Assembly: GCA_040226215.1 (NCBI GenBank)
Contig: JAVKFF010000175.1
Location: forward strand, 1 to 20,118
Reading direction: 5' to 3'
Length of the DNA stretch: 20,118 nt
Source: JAVKFF01 sp040226215
Lineage (GTDB): Bacteria > Pseudomonadota > Alphaproteobacteria > DSM-16000 > Inquilinaceae
The position numbers and the translations under genes were made by a program. Of the stretch, positions 1 through 8,270 are shown in pieces (the first letter of the stretch is position 1; every line of letters begins with the position of its first letter). The notes under the pieces are model-generated. The model saw only the letters and a list, made by a program, of their open reading frames with translations, searched no databases and had not been told where the DNA came from.

Positions 1-22
1 CTGAGATCCAGGGAGGCCCTTC

Positions 23-1126
23 ATGGCAGCCGTCGATGAACGGGTGAAGGAGACGTCGCGCCTGCGCCAGGCCCTGATCCGGCCCGAGCTGGGCGCCCTC
101 TCCGGCACCGTCCTGGTCTTCGTCTTCTTCTTCATGGTGGCGTCCGACACCGGCATGTTCAGCCCCGAGGGCGTGCTGAACTGGGGGGCGGTCGCGGCCC
201 AGTTCGCGATCATCGCGGTGGGCGCCTGCCTGTTGATGATCGCCGGCGAGTTCGACCTCTCCGTGGGCTCGATGATCGGCTTCTCCGGCACGGTCATCGC
301 CATCGTCTCGGTGCAGTGGGGCTATCCGGTGTGGATCGCCATCCTCGCCGCCTTCGCGCTGGCCATGCTGCTGGGCGCCTTCAACGGCATCCTGGTGGTG
401 CGCACCGGCCTGCCCAGCTTCATCGTCACGCTGGCCTGGCTGTTCATCCTGCGCGGCCTGACCATCTTCCTGTCGATCGCCACCACGCGCCAGACCATCA
501 TCGGCGGCGTCGACGACGTCGCGGAGGGCGACTGGCTGGCGCCCGTATTCGGCGGCAAGATCCTGGGCTTCCTGTTCGACTGGCTGGCCGAATGGGGCTG
601 GATCGACACCTATACCCGCGGCACGCGCGTGGGCGAGCCGATCGTCGACGGCATCCCCATGCTGGTGGTCTGGGCCATCGGCCTGGTGATCGTCGGCCAC
701 CTGCTGCTCACCCGCACCCGCTTCGGCAACTGGATCTTCGCCTCGGGCGGCGACGCCCAGGCGGCCCGCTATACCGGCGTGCCGGTGAACCGGGTGAAGA
801 TCCTGATGTTCGTGCTGACCGCGTTCTGCGCCACCGTCTTCGCCACCTGCCAGGTGATGGAGTTCGGCTCCGCCGCCGCCGACCGCGGCCTGCTGAAGGA
901 GTTCGAGGCGATCATCTGCGTGGTCATCGGCGGCGCGCTCCTGACCGGCGGCTACGGCTCGGTGATCGGCGCCGGGCTCGGCGCGCTGATCTTCGGCGTG
1001 GTGCAGCAGGGCCTGTTCTTCACCGGCGTGGAGAGCAGCCTGTTCCGGGTCTTCCTCGGCGTCATCCTGCTGCTGGCGGTGATCCTCAACACCTATATCC
1101 GCCGCATGATCACGGGAGAACGCTGA
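23..1126 (+). CDS. Sugar/inositol ABC transporter permease (FrcC/RbsC-like)
   Basis: Inner-membrane permease of a carbohydrate ABC importer of the ribose/fructose/inositol class (BPD_transp_2 family), 367 aa. It is strongly hydrophobic throughout. Residues 74-83 (AGEFDLSVGS) match the family hallmark [AG]GIDLSVG, and the C-terminal GGALLTGGYGSVIGAGLGAL stretch is also typical. A less hydrophobic insert at about residues 165-210 is seen in FrcC-like members. The ATG at 23 is preceded by GGGAGG at 11-16. The stop overlaps the ATG of the ATPase by 1 nt, so the two are translationally coupled. Because it heads an iolCDEB operon, myo-inositol is the likely substrate, but that is inference from context. 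The periplasmic binding protein is not in the window and is expected just upstream. Confidence 0.9.
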   Translation: MAAVDERVKETSRLRQALIRPELGALSGTVLVFVFFFMVASDTGMFSPEGVLNWGAVAAQFAIIAVGACLLMIAGEFDLSVGSMIGFSGTVIAIVSVQWGYPVWIAILAAFALAMLLGAFNGILVVRTGLPSFIVTLAWLFILRGLTIFLSIATTRQTIIGGVDDVAEGDWLAPVFGGKILGFLFDWLAEWGWIDTYTRGTRVGEPIVDGIPMLVVWAIGLVIVGHLLLTRTRFGNWIFASGGDAQAARYTGVPVNRVKILMFVLTAFCATVFATCQVMEFGSAAADRGLLKEFEAIICVVIGGALLTGGYGSVIGAGLGALIFGVVQQGLFFTGVESSLFRVFLGVILLLAVILNTYIRRMITGER

Positions 1127-1905
1127 TGGCCGCCCCGCTGATCGAACTGCGCGACATCGAGAAGCATTTCGGCCCGGTGATCGCGCTCGCCGGCGTCTCC
1201 CTGTCGATCGAGGCGGGCGAGGTGCACTGCCTGCTGGGCGACAACGGTGCGGGCAAGTCGACCTTCATCAAGACCATGTCGGGCGTGCACAAGCCGACGC
1301 GCGGCGAGATCCTGGTGGAGGGCCGCAAGGTCGCCTTCGAAAGCCCGCGCGACGCCATGGCGGCCGGCATCGCAACGGTCTACCAGGACCTGGCGATGAT
1401 CCCGCTGATGAGCGTCACCCGCAACTTCTGGATGGGCCGCGAACCGACCAGGCGTTTCGGCCCGATCAACCTCATCGACTTCAAGCGGGCCAACCGGGTG
1501 ACCCTGGAGCAGATGGCCGAGATGGGCATCTCCCTGCGCTCCCCCGACCAGGCGGTCGGCACGCTGTCGGGCGGCGAGCGGCAGACGGTGGCGATCTCCC
1601 GCGCGGTCTATTTCGGCGCCAAGGTGCTGATCCTGGACGAGCCGACATCGGCGCTCGGCGTGCGCCAGACCTCCAACGTGCTGGCCACCGTCGACCGGGT
1701 TCGCAAGTCGGGCATCGGCGTCGTGTTCATCACCCACAATGTGCGCCACGCCATGGCGGTGGGCGACCGCTTCACCGTGCTGAACCGCGGCCAGACGCTG
1801 GGCACCGCGGCGCGCGGCGAGATCACCCACGAGGAACTGCAGGACCTGATGGCCGGCGGCCAGGAACTGGCCGAGCTCGAAGGCTCGCTGGGCGGCACGG
1901 TCTAG
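1126..1905 (+). CDS. Sugar/inositol ABC transporter ATP-binding protein (FrcA-like, single domain)
   Basis: ATPase subunit of the importer, 259 aa. Walker A GDNGAGKST is at 38-46, the Q-loop is VYQD at about 85-88, the signature LSGGE is at 147-151, Walker B is LILDEP ending at D171/E172, and the switch His is H204. It is half the length of RbsA/MglA/IatA (about 500 aa, two nucleotide-binding domains) and matches the FrcA type with one domain, which would dimerise. The start ATG at 1126 overlaps the permease TGA. The frame stays open far upstream to 316, but that part is a shadow of the permease gene. Substrate (inositol) is inferred from the iol genes that follow. Confidence 0.9.
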   Translation: MAAPLIELRDIEKHFGPVIALAGVSLSIEAGEVHCLLGDNGAGKSTFIKTMSGVHKPTRGEILVEGRKVAFESPRDAMAAGIATVYQDLAMIPLMSVTRNFWMGREPTRRFGPINLIDFKRANRVTLEQMAEMGISLRSPDQAVGTLSGGERQTVAISRAVYFGAKVLILDEPTSALGVRQTSNVLATVDRVRKSGIGVVFITHNVRHAMAVGDRFTVLNRGQTLGTAARGEITHEELQDLMAGGQELAELEGSLGGTV

Positions 1906-1927
1906 CGGGCGCGGGAACGGCGGCACC

Positions 1928-3838
1928 ATGAGCCTGGACGTGATCACCATCGGGCGCAGCTCGGTCGACCTCTACGGCCGCCAGGTCGGCGGAAGGCTGG
2001 AGGACATGGCCTCCTTCGCCAAGTATATCGGCGGCTCGCCCACCAACATCGCCGCCGGCACGGCGCGGCTGGGCCTGAAATCGGGCCTGATCACCCGGGT
2101 CGGCGACGAGCACATGGGCCGCTTCATCCGCGAGCAGCTGGCGCGCGAGGGCGTCGACGTGCGCGGCGTCGTCACCGATCCCGAGCGGCTGACCGCGCTG
2201 GTGCTGCTGGGCATCCGCGACCGCGAGCACTTCCCGCTGATCTTCTACCGCGAGAATTGCGCCGACATGGCGCTGTCGGAGGCGGACATCGACCCCGCCC
2301 TGATCGCCGAGACGCGCTGCCTGACGGCGACCGGCACCCACCTCTCCCACCCGCTGACCGAGGCCGCCGTGCTGAAGGCGCTGGACCTGGCCCGGGCGAA
2401 CGGCGCCCGCACGGCGCTCGACATCGACTACCGGCCCAATCTCTGGGGACTGGCCGGACACGGCGCCGGGGAGGCCCGCTTCATCGAGAGCGAGGCGGTG
2501 ACGCGCCGGCTGCAGGCGGTGCTGGACCGCTTCGACCTGATCGTCGGCACCGAGGAGGAATTCCACATCGCCGGCGGCAGCACCGACACCGTGGCGGCGC
2601 TGAAGGCGGTCAGGGCGATCAGCGGCGCGGTGCTGGTGTGCAAGCGCGGGCCGATGGGGGCCTCGGCCTTCCCGGCCGCCATCCCGGACAGCCTTGACGA
2701 GGGCATCGCCGGACCCGGTTTCCCGATCGAGGTCTACAACGTGCTGGGCGCCGGCGACGGCTTCATGTCCGGCCTGCTGAAGGGCTGGCTCGACGGCGCG
2801 GACTGGCGGACGGCGCTGACCTGGGCGAACGCCTGCGGCGCCATCGCGGTGTCGCGGCATGGCTGCGCCCCGGCCTATCCGAGCTGGACCGAGCTTTCCT
2901 GGTTCCTCGAGCATGGCTCGCCGCACCGGGCGCTGCGCCACGACAGGCGGCTGGAGCACATCCACTGGGCCACCAACCGGCGCGGCGACTGGCCGGACAT
3001 GCGCGTCTTCGCCTTCGACCACCGGGCGCAGATCGAGGCGCTGGCGGAGCAGCTGGGCGCCCCGGCCGCACGCATTCCCGCATTCAAGCGGCTCTGCCTC
3101 GAGGCGGCGCTGGCGGTGGCGGACGGCCGGCCCGGCTACGGCATCCTCTGCGACCCCCGGCTCGGCGAGGAGGCGCTGCACGCGGCGGCCGGCAGCGGCC
3201 TGTGGATCGGCCGGCCGGTGGAGCGTCCGGGCTCGCGGCCGCTGGAACTGGAGATCGGCCCGGACCTCGGCAGCGATTTGGCGGAATGGCCGGTCGAGCA
3301 CGTGGTGAAGGTGCTGGTCGCCTACCACCCGGACGACAAGGCGGATCAGAAGGCGGCGCAGGAGGCGATGGTGGTGCGCCTGTTCGACGCCGCCCGCTCC
3401 ACAGGCCTGGAATTCCTGCTGGAGATCGTCGCCTCGAAGGTGGGACCGGTTGACCCGGACACCACGGCCGCCATCATGGCCCGGTTCTACGATCTGGAGG
3501 TGCGGCCGGACTGGTGGAAGCTGGAGCCGATGGTGGACGATGCCGCCTGGCGGGCGGTCGGCGCGGTGCTGGACGCCCACGATCCCTGGTGCCGGGGCGT
3601 CGTGGTGCTGGGCCTGGGCGAAAGCGAGGAGCGCCTGTCGGAGAGCTTCGCGGTGGCCGCGCGCCACTCCTGGGTCAAGGGCTTCGCGGTCGGCCGCACC
3701 ATCCATGGCGAGGCGAGCGCGCGCTGGTTCGGGGGCGAGATCGGCGACGAGGAGGCGGTGGCCGAGATGTCGGAGCGCTTCCGCCGCCTGGCCGCCGCCT
3801 GGGACGCCGCGCGCGCCGGCAAGACCGGCAAGGGGTGA
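1928..3838 (+). CDS. iolC: Bifunctional 5-dehydro-2-deoxygluconokinase / DUF2090 aldolase-like fusion (IolC)
   Basis: A 636-aa two-domain protein of myo-inositol catabolism. Residues 1 to about 335 are a PfkB-family sugar kinase: early GRSSVDLYG, GGSPTN at 35-40, and the anion-hole/catalytic-base motif GAGD at 274-277 (D277). It phosphorylates 2-deoxy-5-keto-gluconate. Residues about 345-635 are a DUF2090 domain, starting with FAFDHRAQ at about 361. This domain resembles LacD-type class I aldolases and is the usual assigned source of the cleavage of the phosphorylated product to DHAP and malonate semialdehyde. K461 in HVVKVLVAYHPDD sits where LacD has its Schiff-base lysine; that role is my inference. 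A 22-nt gap separates it from the ATPase gene, and iolD follows after 12 nt. Kinase-only IolC is about 330 aa, so this is the fused form common in proteobacteria. Confidence 0.94.
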   Translation: MSLDVITIGRSSVDLYGRQVGGRLEDMASFAKYIGGSPTNIAAGTARLGLKSGLITRVGDEHMGRFIREQLAREGVDVRGVVTDPERLTALVLLGIRDREHFPLIFYRENCADMALSEADIDPALIAETRCLTATGTHLSHPLTEAAVLKALDLARANGARTALDIDYRPNLWGLAGHGAGEARFIESEAVTRRLQAVLDRFDLIVGTEEEFHIAGGSTDTVAALKAVRAISGAVLVCKRGPMGASAFPAAIPDSLDEGIAGPGFPIEVYNVLGAGDGFMSGLLKGWLDGADWRTALTWANACGAIAVSRHGCAPAYPSWTELSWFLEHGSPHRALRHDRRLEHIHWATNRRGDWPDMRVFAFDHRAQIEALAEQLGAPAARIPAFKRLCLEAALAVADGRPGYGILCDPRLGEEALHAAAGSGLWIGRPVERPGSRPLELEIGPDLGSDLAEWPVEHVVKVLVAYHPDDKADQKAAQEAMVVRLFDAARSTGLEFLLEIVASKVGPVDPDTTAAIMARFYDLEVRPDWWKLEPMVDDAAWRAVGAVLDAHDPWCRGVVVLGLGESEERLSESFAVAARHSWVKGFAVGRTIHGEASARWFGGEIGDEEAVAEMSERFRRLAAAWDAARAGKTGKG

Positions 3839-3850
3839 GGGAGACGGGCG

Positions 3851-5698
3851 ATGACGACGATCCGGCTGACCGCGGCGCAGGCGCTGGTGCGCTACCTGGC
3901 GGCCCAGCACACCGAGGAGGGCGTGCCCTTCATCGCCGGGGTCTGGGCCATTTTCGGCCATGGCAACGTCGCCGCCCTGGGCGAGGCGCTCGAGGCTGCC
4001 GGCGACGCCCTGCCGACCTGGCGCGGCCACAACGAGCAGGGCATGGCGCACGCCGCCATCGCCTTCGCCAAGGCGGCCAACCGGCGCCGCGCCATGGCGG
4101 TGACCAGTTCCATCGGCCCCGGCGCCACCAACATGGTGACGGCGGCGGCACTGGCCCATGTCAACCGGCTGCCGGTGCTGTTCCTGCCGGGCGACGTCTT
4201 CGCCAGCCGCCTGCCCGACCCGGTGCTGCAGCAGGTCGAGGATTTCGCCGACGGCACGGTCAGCGCCAATGACTGCTTCCGGCCCGTCAGCCGCTATTTC
4301 GACCGCATCACCAGGCCCGAACAGCTGCTCGCCGCCCTGCCCCGCGCCCTGGCGGTGCTGACCGATCCGGCCGAGTGCGGACCGGTGACGCTGGCACTCT
4401 GCCAGGACGTGCAGGCCGAGGCCCATGACTGGCCCGAGCACTTCTTCGCTCCGCGTGTCTGGCACCGCCGCCGGCCGCGGGCGGACGCGCGCGAGCTGGA
4501 CCGGGCGGCACGCACCCTGCTCGGTGCCCGGCGGCCGCTGGTGATCGCCGGCGGCGGCGTGCACTATGCCGGGGCTTGCGGCACGCTGCGCCACCTGGCG
4601 GAGACGGCCCGGCTGCCGGTGGCGGAGACCCAGGCCGGCAAGTCGGCACTGCCCTGGGACCATCCGATGAACATGGGATCGATCGGCGTGACCGGCTCGT
4701 CCGCGGCGAACGGCCTGGCGGCGGAGGCGGACGTGATCGTCGCCGTCGGCACGCGGCTGCAGGACTTCACCACCGGCTCGCGCAGCCTGTTCGCGCCCGA
4801 TGCCAGGATCGTGGGTGTCAACGTGGCTGCCTTCGACGCGGCGAAGCACGGCGCGGAGACGGTGGTCGGCGATGCCCATGAGAGCCTGGCGGCGCTGACC
4901 GGTCTGGTGGCGGGCTGGCAGGCGCCGGCCGCGTGGACCGACAATGCGTCCGGGTTGCAGACGGCATGGAACGCGGCGGTCGACAAGGCGACGGCGCCGC
5001 CGCGCGGCAATACGCTGCCCGGCGACGCCCAGGTGATCGGCGCGGTGCAGCGCTCGGTGGACGACGACACGGTGCTGGTCTCAGCCGCCGGCGGTCTGCC
5101 GGGCGAGCTGCACAAGCTGTGGCGGGCCGGCCGGCCGAACGGCTACCACCTGGAATACGGCTATTCCTGCATGGGCTACGAGATCGCCGGCGGGCTCGGC
5201 GTGAAGATGGCCCTGCCCGAGCGCGAGGTGGTGGTGATGGTCGGCGACGGCAGCTACTTGATGCTGAACGCCGAACTCGCCACCTCGGTGATGCTGGGCC
5301 TCAAGCTGATCGTGGTCCTGCTCGACAATCGCGGCTATGGCTGCATCAACCGGCTGCAGGGCGCGACGGGCGGGGTGGCGTTCAACAACCTGCTGGACGA
5401 TGCCCGGCACGAAGCGCCCGCCGCGATCGATTTCGCCGGCAACATGGCCTCGCTGGGCGCCGTTGCCGAGAAGGTGGGCTCGATCGCGGAACTGGAGGCG
5501 GCCATGGTCCGGGCCCGCGAGAGCCGGACGAGCTATGGCATCGTCATCGACACCGACCCGGCGCCGGCGACGCAAGCCGGCGGTCACTGGTGGGACGTGG
5601 CGGTGCCCGAGGTTTCCGAACGGGCCGAGGTGCGCCAGGCCCGGCAGGCATACGAGGCGGCGCTGGCGCGCCGGCGCGAGGGAGATAGCAGATCGTGA
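3851..5698 (+). CDS. iolD: 3D-(3,5/4)-trihydroxycyclohexane-1,2-dione acylhydrolase (IolD)
   Basis: Thiamine-diphosphate-dependent ring-opening hydrolase of the inositol pathway, giving 5-deoxy-glucuronate; 615 aa, normal for IolD. The N-terminal TPP pyrimidine domain has GHNEQGMAHAA around residues 59-69, with E62 as the cofactor-activating glutamate. The C-terminal pyrophosphate domain has GDGS at 465-468 and LLDN about 25 residues later, the TPP/Mg motif. A GAGGGAGA Shine-Dalgarno lies between the iolC stop and this ATG. The stop overlaps the GTG start of iolE by 4 nt (GTGA). It acts after IolE and before IolB in the pathway. Confidence 0.95.
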   Translation: MTTIRLTAAQALVRYLAAQHTEEGVPFIAGVWAIFGHGNVAALGEALEAAGDALPTWRGHNEQGMAHAAIAFAKAANRRRAMAVTSSIGPGATNMVTAAALAHVNRLPVLFLPGDVFASRLPDPVLQQVEDFADGTVSANDCFRPVSRYFDRITRPEQLLAALPRALAVLTDPAECGPVTLALCQDVQAEAHDWPEHFFAPRVWHRRRPRADARELDRAARTLLGARRPLVIAGGGVHYAGACGTLRHLAETARLPVAETQAGKSALPWDHPMNMGSIGVTGSSAANGLAAEADVIVAVGTRLQDFTTGSRSLFAPDARIVGVNVAAFDAAKHGAETVVGDAHESLAALTGLVAGWQAPAAWTDNASGLQTAWNAAVDKATAPPRGNTLPGDAQVIGAVQRSVDDDTVLVSAAGGLPGELHKLWRAGRPNGYHLEYGYSCMGYEIAGGLGVKMALPEREVVVMVGDGSYLMLNAELATSVMLGLKLIVVLLDNRGYGCINRLQGATGGVAFNNLLDDARHEAPAAIDFAGNMASLGAVAEKVGSIAELEAAMVRARESRTSYGIVIDTDPAPATQAGGHWWDVAVPEVSERAEVRQARQAYEAALARRREGDSRS

Positions 5699-6603
5699 TC
5701 CGCTACGGCACCAACCCCATCGCCTGGTCGAACGACGACGACCGGCGGCTCGGCCAGCACATCCCGCTCGAGCAGTGCCTGAAGGAGGCCGCGGAGATCG
5801 GCTTCGAGGGCATCGAGATGGGCCACAAGTTCCCGACCGACCCGGCCGCGCTGAAGGCCGTGCTGATGCCCTATGGCATCGACCTCGTATCGGGCTGGTA
5901 CTCGCTCAACCTGCTGACCCGCAGCGCCGAGGACGAGATCGCCGCCATCAAGGGCCATCTCAACCTGATGAAGGCGATGGGTTCGCCGATGCTGATCGCC
6001 TGCGAGACTTCCAACGCGGTGCATGGCGCCGACGGGGTGCCGCTGGCCGACCGGCCGCAACTGCCCGATGACGGCTGGGCGGATTTCGGTGCGAAGCTGG
6101 AGGCGGTGGCGGCCCATTGCGCGGCGGATGGCGTCGACCTCGTCTACCACCACCACATGGGCACCGTGGTGCAGACGGCGCGCGAGATCGACCGGCTGAT
6201 GGCCAATACCGGCCCGGCAACCAAACTGCTGCTGGACACCGGCCACGCCCATTTCGCCGGCGCCGACCCGTTGTCGGTCGCTAGCGCGCACATGGCCCGG
6301 GTGCGTCACATCCACGCCAAGAACGTGCGGGCCCCGGTGATGGAGGCGGTCGAGCGCGAGCGCCTGAGCTTCCTGGAGGGCGTGCGCCGGGGCGTCTTCA
6401 CCGTGCCGGGCGACCCCGAGGGCGCGGTCGACTTCGCCCCGGTGCTGGCGGAGGCGGCCAAGCATGGCTATGCCGGCTGGCTGGTGATCGAGGCGGAGCA
6501 GGATCCGGTCGCGCGCGACCCCGTGACCTATCAGTCGATGGGTCTGAAGGCGCTGAAGGCGATGGCGGTCGAGGCCGGGCTCGACCGCCACGGGTCCGCG
6601 TGA
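5695..6603 (+). CDS. iolE: myo-Inosose-2 dehydratase (IolE)
   Basis: Converts 2-keto-myo-inositol to the trihydroxycyclohexanedione that is the IolD substrate. It is a 302-aa TIM-barrel protein of the AP endonuclease 2/xylose-isomerase-like family. Likely metal-site residues are visible: E104 (ACETSN), D181 and H184 (LLDTGHAHF), H205/H207 (VRHIHAKN) and E266 (LVIEAEQD). The GTG start at 5695 overlaps the iolD stop, and no ATG nearby fits better, since the protein begins with the family-typical IRYGTNPIAWSNDD. GAGGGAG at about 5679-5685 can serve as ribosome binding site. The stop codon at 6601-6603 runs directly into the iolB ribosome binding site. Confidence 0.95.
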   Translation: MIRYGTNPIAWSNDDDRRLGQHIPLEQCLKEAAEIGFEGIEMGHKFPTDPAALKAVLMPYGIDLVSGWYSLNLLTRSAEDEIAAIKGHLNLMKAMGSPMLIACETSNAVHGADGVPLADRPQLPDDGWADFGAKLEAVAAHCAADGVDLVYHHHMGTVVQTAREIDRLMANTGPATKLLLDTGHAHFAGADPLSVASAHMARVRHIHAKNVRAPVMEAVERERLSFLEGVRRGVFTVPGDPEGAVDFAPVLAEAAKHGYAGWLVIEAEQDPVARDPVTYQSMGLKALKAMAVEAGLDRHGSA

Positions 6604-6617
6604 AGGAGGGCGAAGCC

Positions 6618-7433
6618 ATGACTGCAAGCGACCTGCTCGTGCGGCCGCGTGGCAAGACCGGCAAGGTGCACGACATCACGCCGGAGAACGCCGGCTGGGG
6701 CTATGTCGGCTTCGGGCTCTACCGGCTCGCTCCGGGCGAGACGGCCGGGGAGGCGACCGGCGGGCGCGAGGTCATCCTGGTGCTGGTCGAGGGCAAGGCG
6801 GAGATCGCCGCCGGGACGGAGGTTTTCGGCCTGCTGGGCGAGCGCATGAGCGTCTTCGAGCGCAAGAAGCCGTGGTCGGTCTATGTACCCAATGGCAGCG
6901 ACTGGCGGGTCCGCGCGGCGACCGACTGCACGCTGGCCGTCTGCAGCGCGCCCGGCAGGGGTGGGCATCCGGCCCGGCTGATTGGCCCGGACGCCATCGA
7001 TGTGGAGGAGCGCGGGCGGGGGGCCAACACCCGCTTCATCCACGCCATCGCCATGGAGGACCGCGACGTCGCCGACAGCCTGCTGGTGACCGAGGTGTTC
7101 ACGCCGCAGGGCAACTGGTCCTCCTACCCGCCGCACCGGCATGACGAGGACGCCTATCCGGAGATCACCTATCTGGAGGAGACCTACTACCACCGCCTCG
7201 ACCCGGCGACGGGCTTCGGCATCCAGCGCGTCTTTACCGAGGACGGCGACCTCGACGAGACGATGGCGGTGGCGGATGGCGACGTGGTGCTGGTGCCCCG
7301 GGGACACCATCCCTGCGGCGCACCCTACGGGCACGAGATGTACTATCTGAACGTGATGGCCGGGCCCTTGCGCAAGTGGCGCTTCAAGACCCATCCCGAC
7401 TTCGCCTGGATCGCCGCCCGGGACAGCGCCTGA
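6618..7433 (+). CDS. iolB: 5-Deoxy-glucuronate isomerase (IolB)
   Basis: Isomerises 5-deoxy-D-glucuronate to 2-deoxy-5-keto-D-gluconate, the IolC substrate. It is a 271-aa double-cupin protein. The C-terminal cupin carries the metal ligands H173 and H175 in PPHRHD and a following Glu in YPEITYLEE, and GHHP near 229-232 belongs to the second cupin motif. I choose ATG 6618 because AAGGAGGG at 6603-6610 sits 7 nt upstream. A GTG at 6600 is in frame but would put that ribosome binding site inside the coding region. It is the last gene of the operon. It ends 25 nt from the convergent gntR stop, with GC-rich hairpin potential at 7441-7454 but no T-run. Confidence 0.94.
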   Translation: MTASDLLVRPRGKTGKVHDITPENAGWGYVGFGLYRLAPGETAGEATGGREVILVLVEGKAEIAAGTEVFGLLGERMSVFERKKPWSVYVPNGSDWRVRAATDCTLAVCSAPGRGGHPARLIGPDAIDVEERGRGANTRFIHAIAMEDRDVADSLLVTEVFTPQGNWSSYPPHRHDEDAYPEITYLEETYYHRLDPATGFGIQRVFTEDGDLDETMAVADGDVVLVPRGHHPCGAPYGHEMYYLNVMAGPLRKWRFKTHPDFAWIAARDSA

Positions 7434-7458
7434 TCCTTCTGGCGGCCCGCCGCCGGGG

Positions 7459-8169
7459 TCAGCCGGGCCCCGGGCCGGGCGCCGGGCCGGGCCCCAGCTC
7501 CAGCAGACGGGCCACCGCCTGCTCGGTCTTCGAGAGATGCTCGTCCATCAGCGCCGTGGCACGGTCGGCGTCGCGCGCCAGGACCGCGTCCATGATGCGC
7601 TCGTGCTCGGCATTGAGATCGCGGACATCCGCCGCCGGCACCTTGTGGTGCAGCAGGCGCAGACTGCGATAGCGCTCCGAATGGTCGGCCAGCGTGTTCC
7701 AGAAATGCAGCAGCCAGTCCGAACCGCAGGCGGCGACCAGCGCGAAATGGAACTGGCGGTGACGCACCTCCCATTCCTCGGCGACGCGCCGCGCCTCGGG
7801 CGAGGCCGGCAGCTCGGCGCGCGACAGCAGATGCATGGCGCGCAGGATCTCCGCCTCCCAGACCGCGTCGCCATGGGCGATGGCGCGGGTCAGGCAGAGC
7901 CGCTCGATCTCCCGCCGCGCGCGCATGAGATCGGCGAGGTCACGGGGCGTGGTCTCGCGCACCCGGGCGCCGCGATGGCTCTCGCTCTCGACCAGCCCCT
8001 CGCTGGACAGCCGCATCAGCGCCTCGCGGATCGGCGTCAGGCCGAGGCCGTAGCGCGCCCTAAGATCGGCGGCGCGCAGGCGCTCGCCCGGCAGCAAGGC
8101 GCCGCCGAGAATGTCCCCGCGAAGCAGGTCGTAGGCGTTCTGCGAACGGCGTTTGGAATCGTCGGCCAT
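7459..8169 (-). CDS. GntR/FCD-family transcriptional regulator
   Basis: A 236-aa FadR-subfamily repressor. The winged helix-turn-helix is at about residues 10-72 (core LRARYGLGLTPIREALMRL). The C-terminal FCD ligand domain has the metal/ligand histidines H141 (RQFH), H189 (AEHERI) and H211 (DEHL). It is divergent from the FAH/TRAP genes, so it most likely controls them and itself. Its promoter contains an 18-bp perfect palindrome (listed separately). Inositol operons are usually ruled by RpiR- or DeoR-type IolR instead, so a link to the convergent iol genes is not supported. The last 12 residues are a Pro-Gly-Ala run (GPGPAPGPGPG), unusual for this family. Confidence 0.9.
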   Translation of the reverse strand: MADDSKRRSQNAYDLLRGDILGGALLPGERLRAADLRARYGLGLTPIREALMRLSSEGLVESESHRGARVRETTPRDLADLMRARREIERLCLTRAIAHGDAVWEAEILRAMHLLSRAELPASPEARRVAEEWEVRHRQFHFALVAACGSDWLLHFWNTLADHSERYRSLRLLHHKVPAADVRDLNAEHERIMDAVLARDADRATALMDEHLSKTEQAVARLLELGPGPAPGPGPG

Positions 8170-8210
8170 GGTGCAGATAGTCCGTTGGGCGATTCTTTTA
8201 TGTTGACGAT

Positions 8211-8228
8211 ATGATTTTATAAAATCAT
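8211..8228. promoter_or_regulatory. Perfect 18-bp palindrome, candidate GntR operator
   Basis: ATGATTTTATAAAATCAT is identical to its reverse complement and is strikingly AT-rich in a GC-rich genome. It lies in the 101-nt gap between gntR and the FAH gene, and covers the -10 of the predicted gntR promoter. The usual FadR-type site is shorter (TnGTnnnACnA), so this may be a longer or unrelated operator. Role inferred from position and symmetry. Confidence 0.65.
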
Positions 8229-8244
8229 TGTTCGTTCATATCAA
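8216..8244 (-). promoter_or_regulatory. Predicted sigma-70 promoter of gntR
   Basis: On the minus strand TTGATA (8244-8239), a 17-nt spacer and TATAAA (8221-8216) closely match the sigma-70 consensus. A start near 8209 gives a leader of about 40 nt before the ATG at 8169. The -10 is inside the 18-bp palindrome, which implies autorepression. On the plus strand TTGACG at 8203-8208 is a possible -35 for the FAH gene, but its -10 partner (CATTGT at 8226-8231) is weak. Confidence 0.6.
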
Positions 8245-8270
8245 GGTGAACCTATCGGAGCGCGCCCCGC

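Noticed and set aside
1823..4879. A 1018-codon open frame antisense to iolC and iolD
   Set aside because: It is long, but mirrors the third-position GC bias of real genes on the other strand. Its protein is rich in Arg/Gly/Ala/His with no domain, and both sense genes are certain.
7434..7458. Intrinsic terminator between iolB and gntR
   Set aside because: GGCGG/CCGCC can pair at 7441-7454, but the stem is only 5 bp and there is no T-run on either strand.
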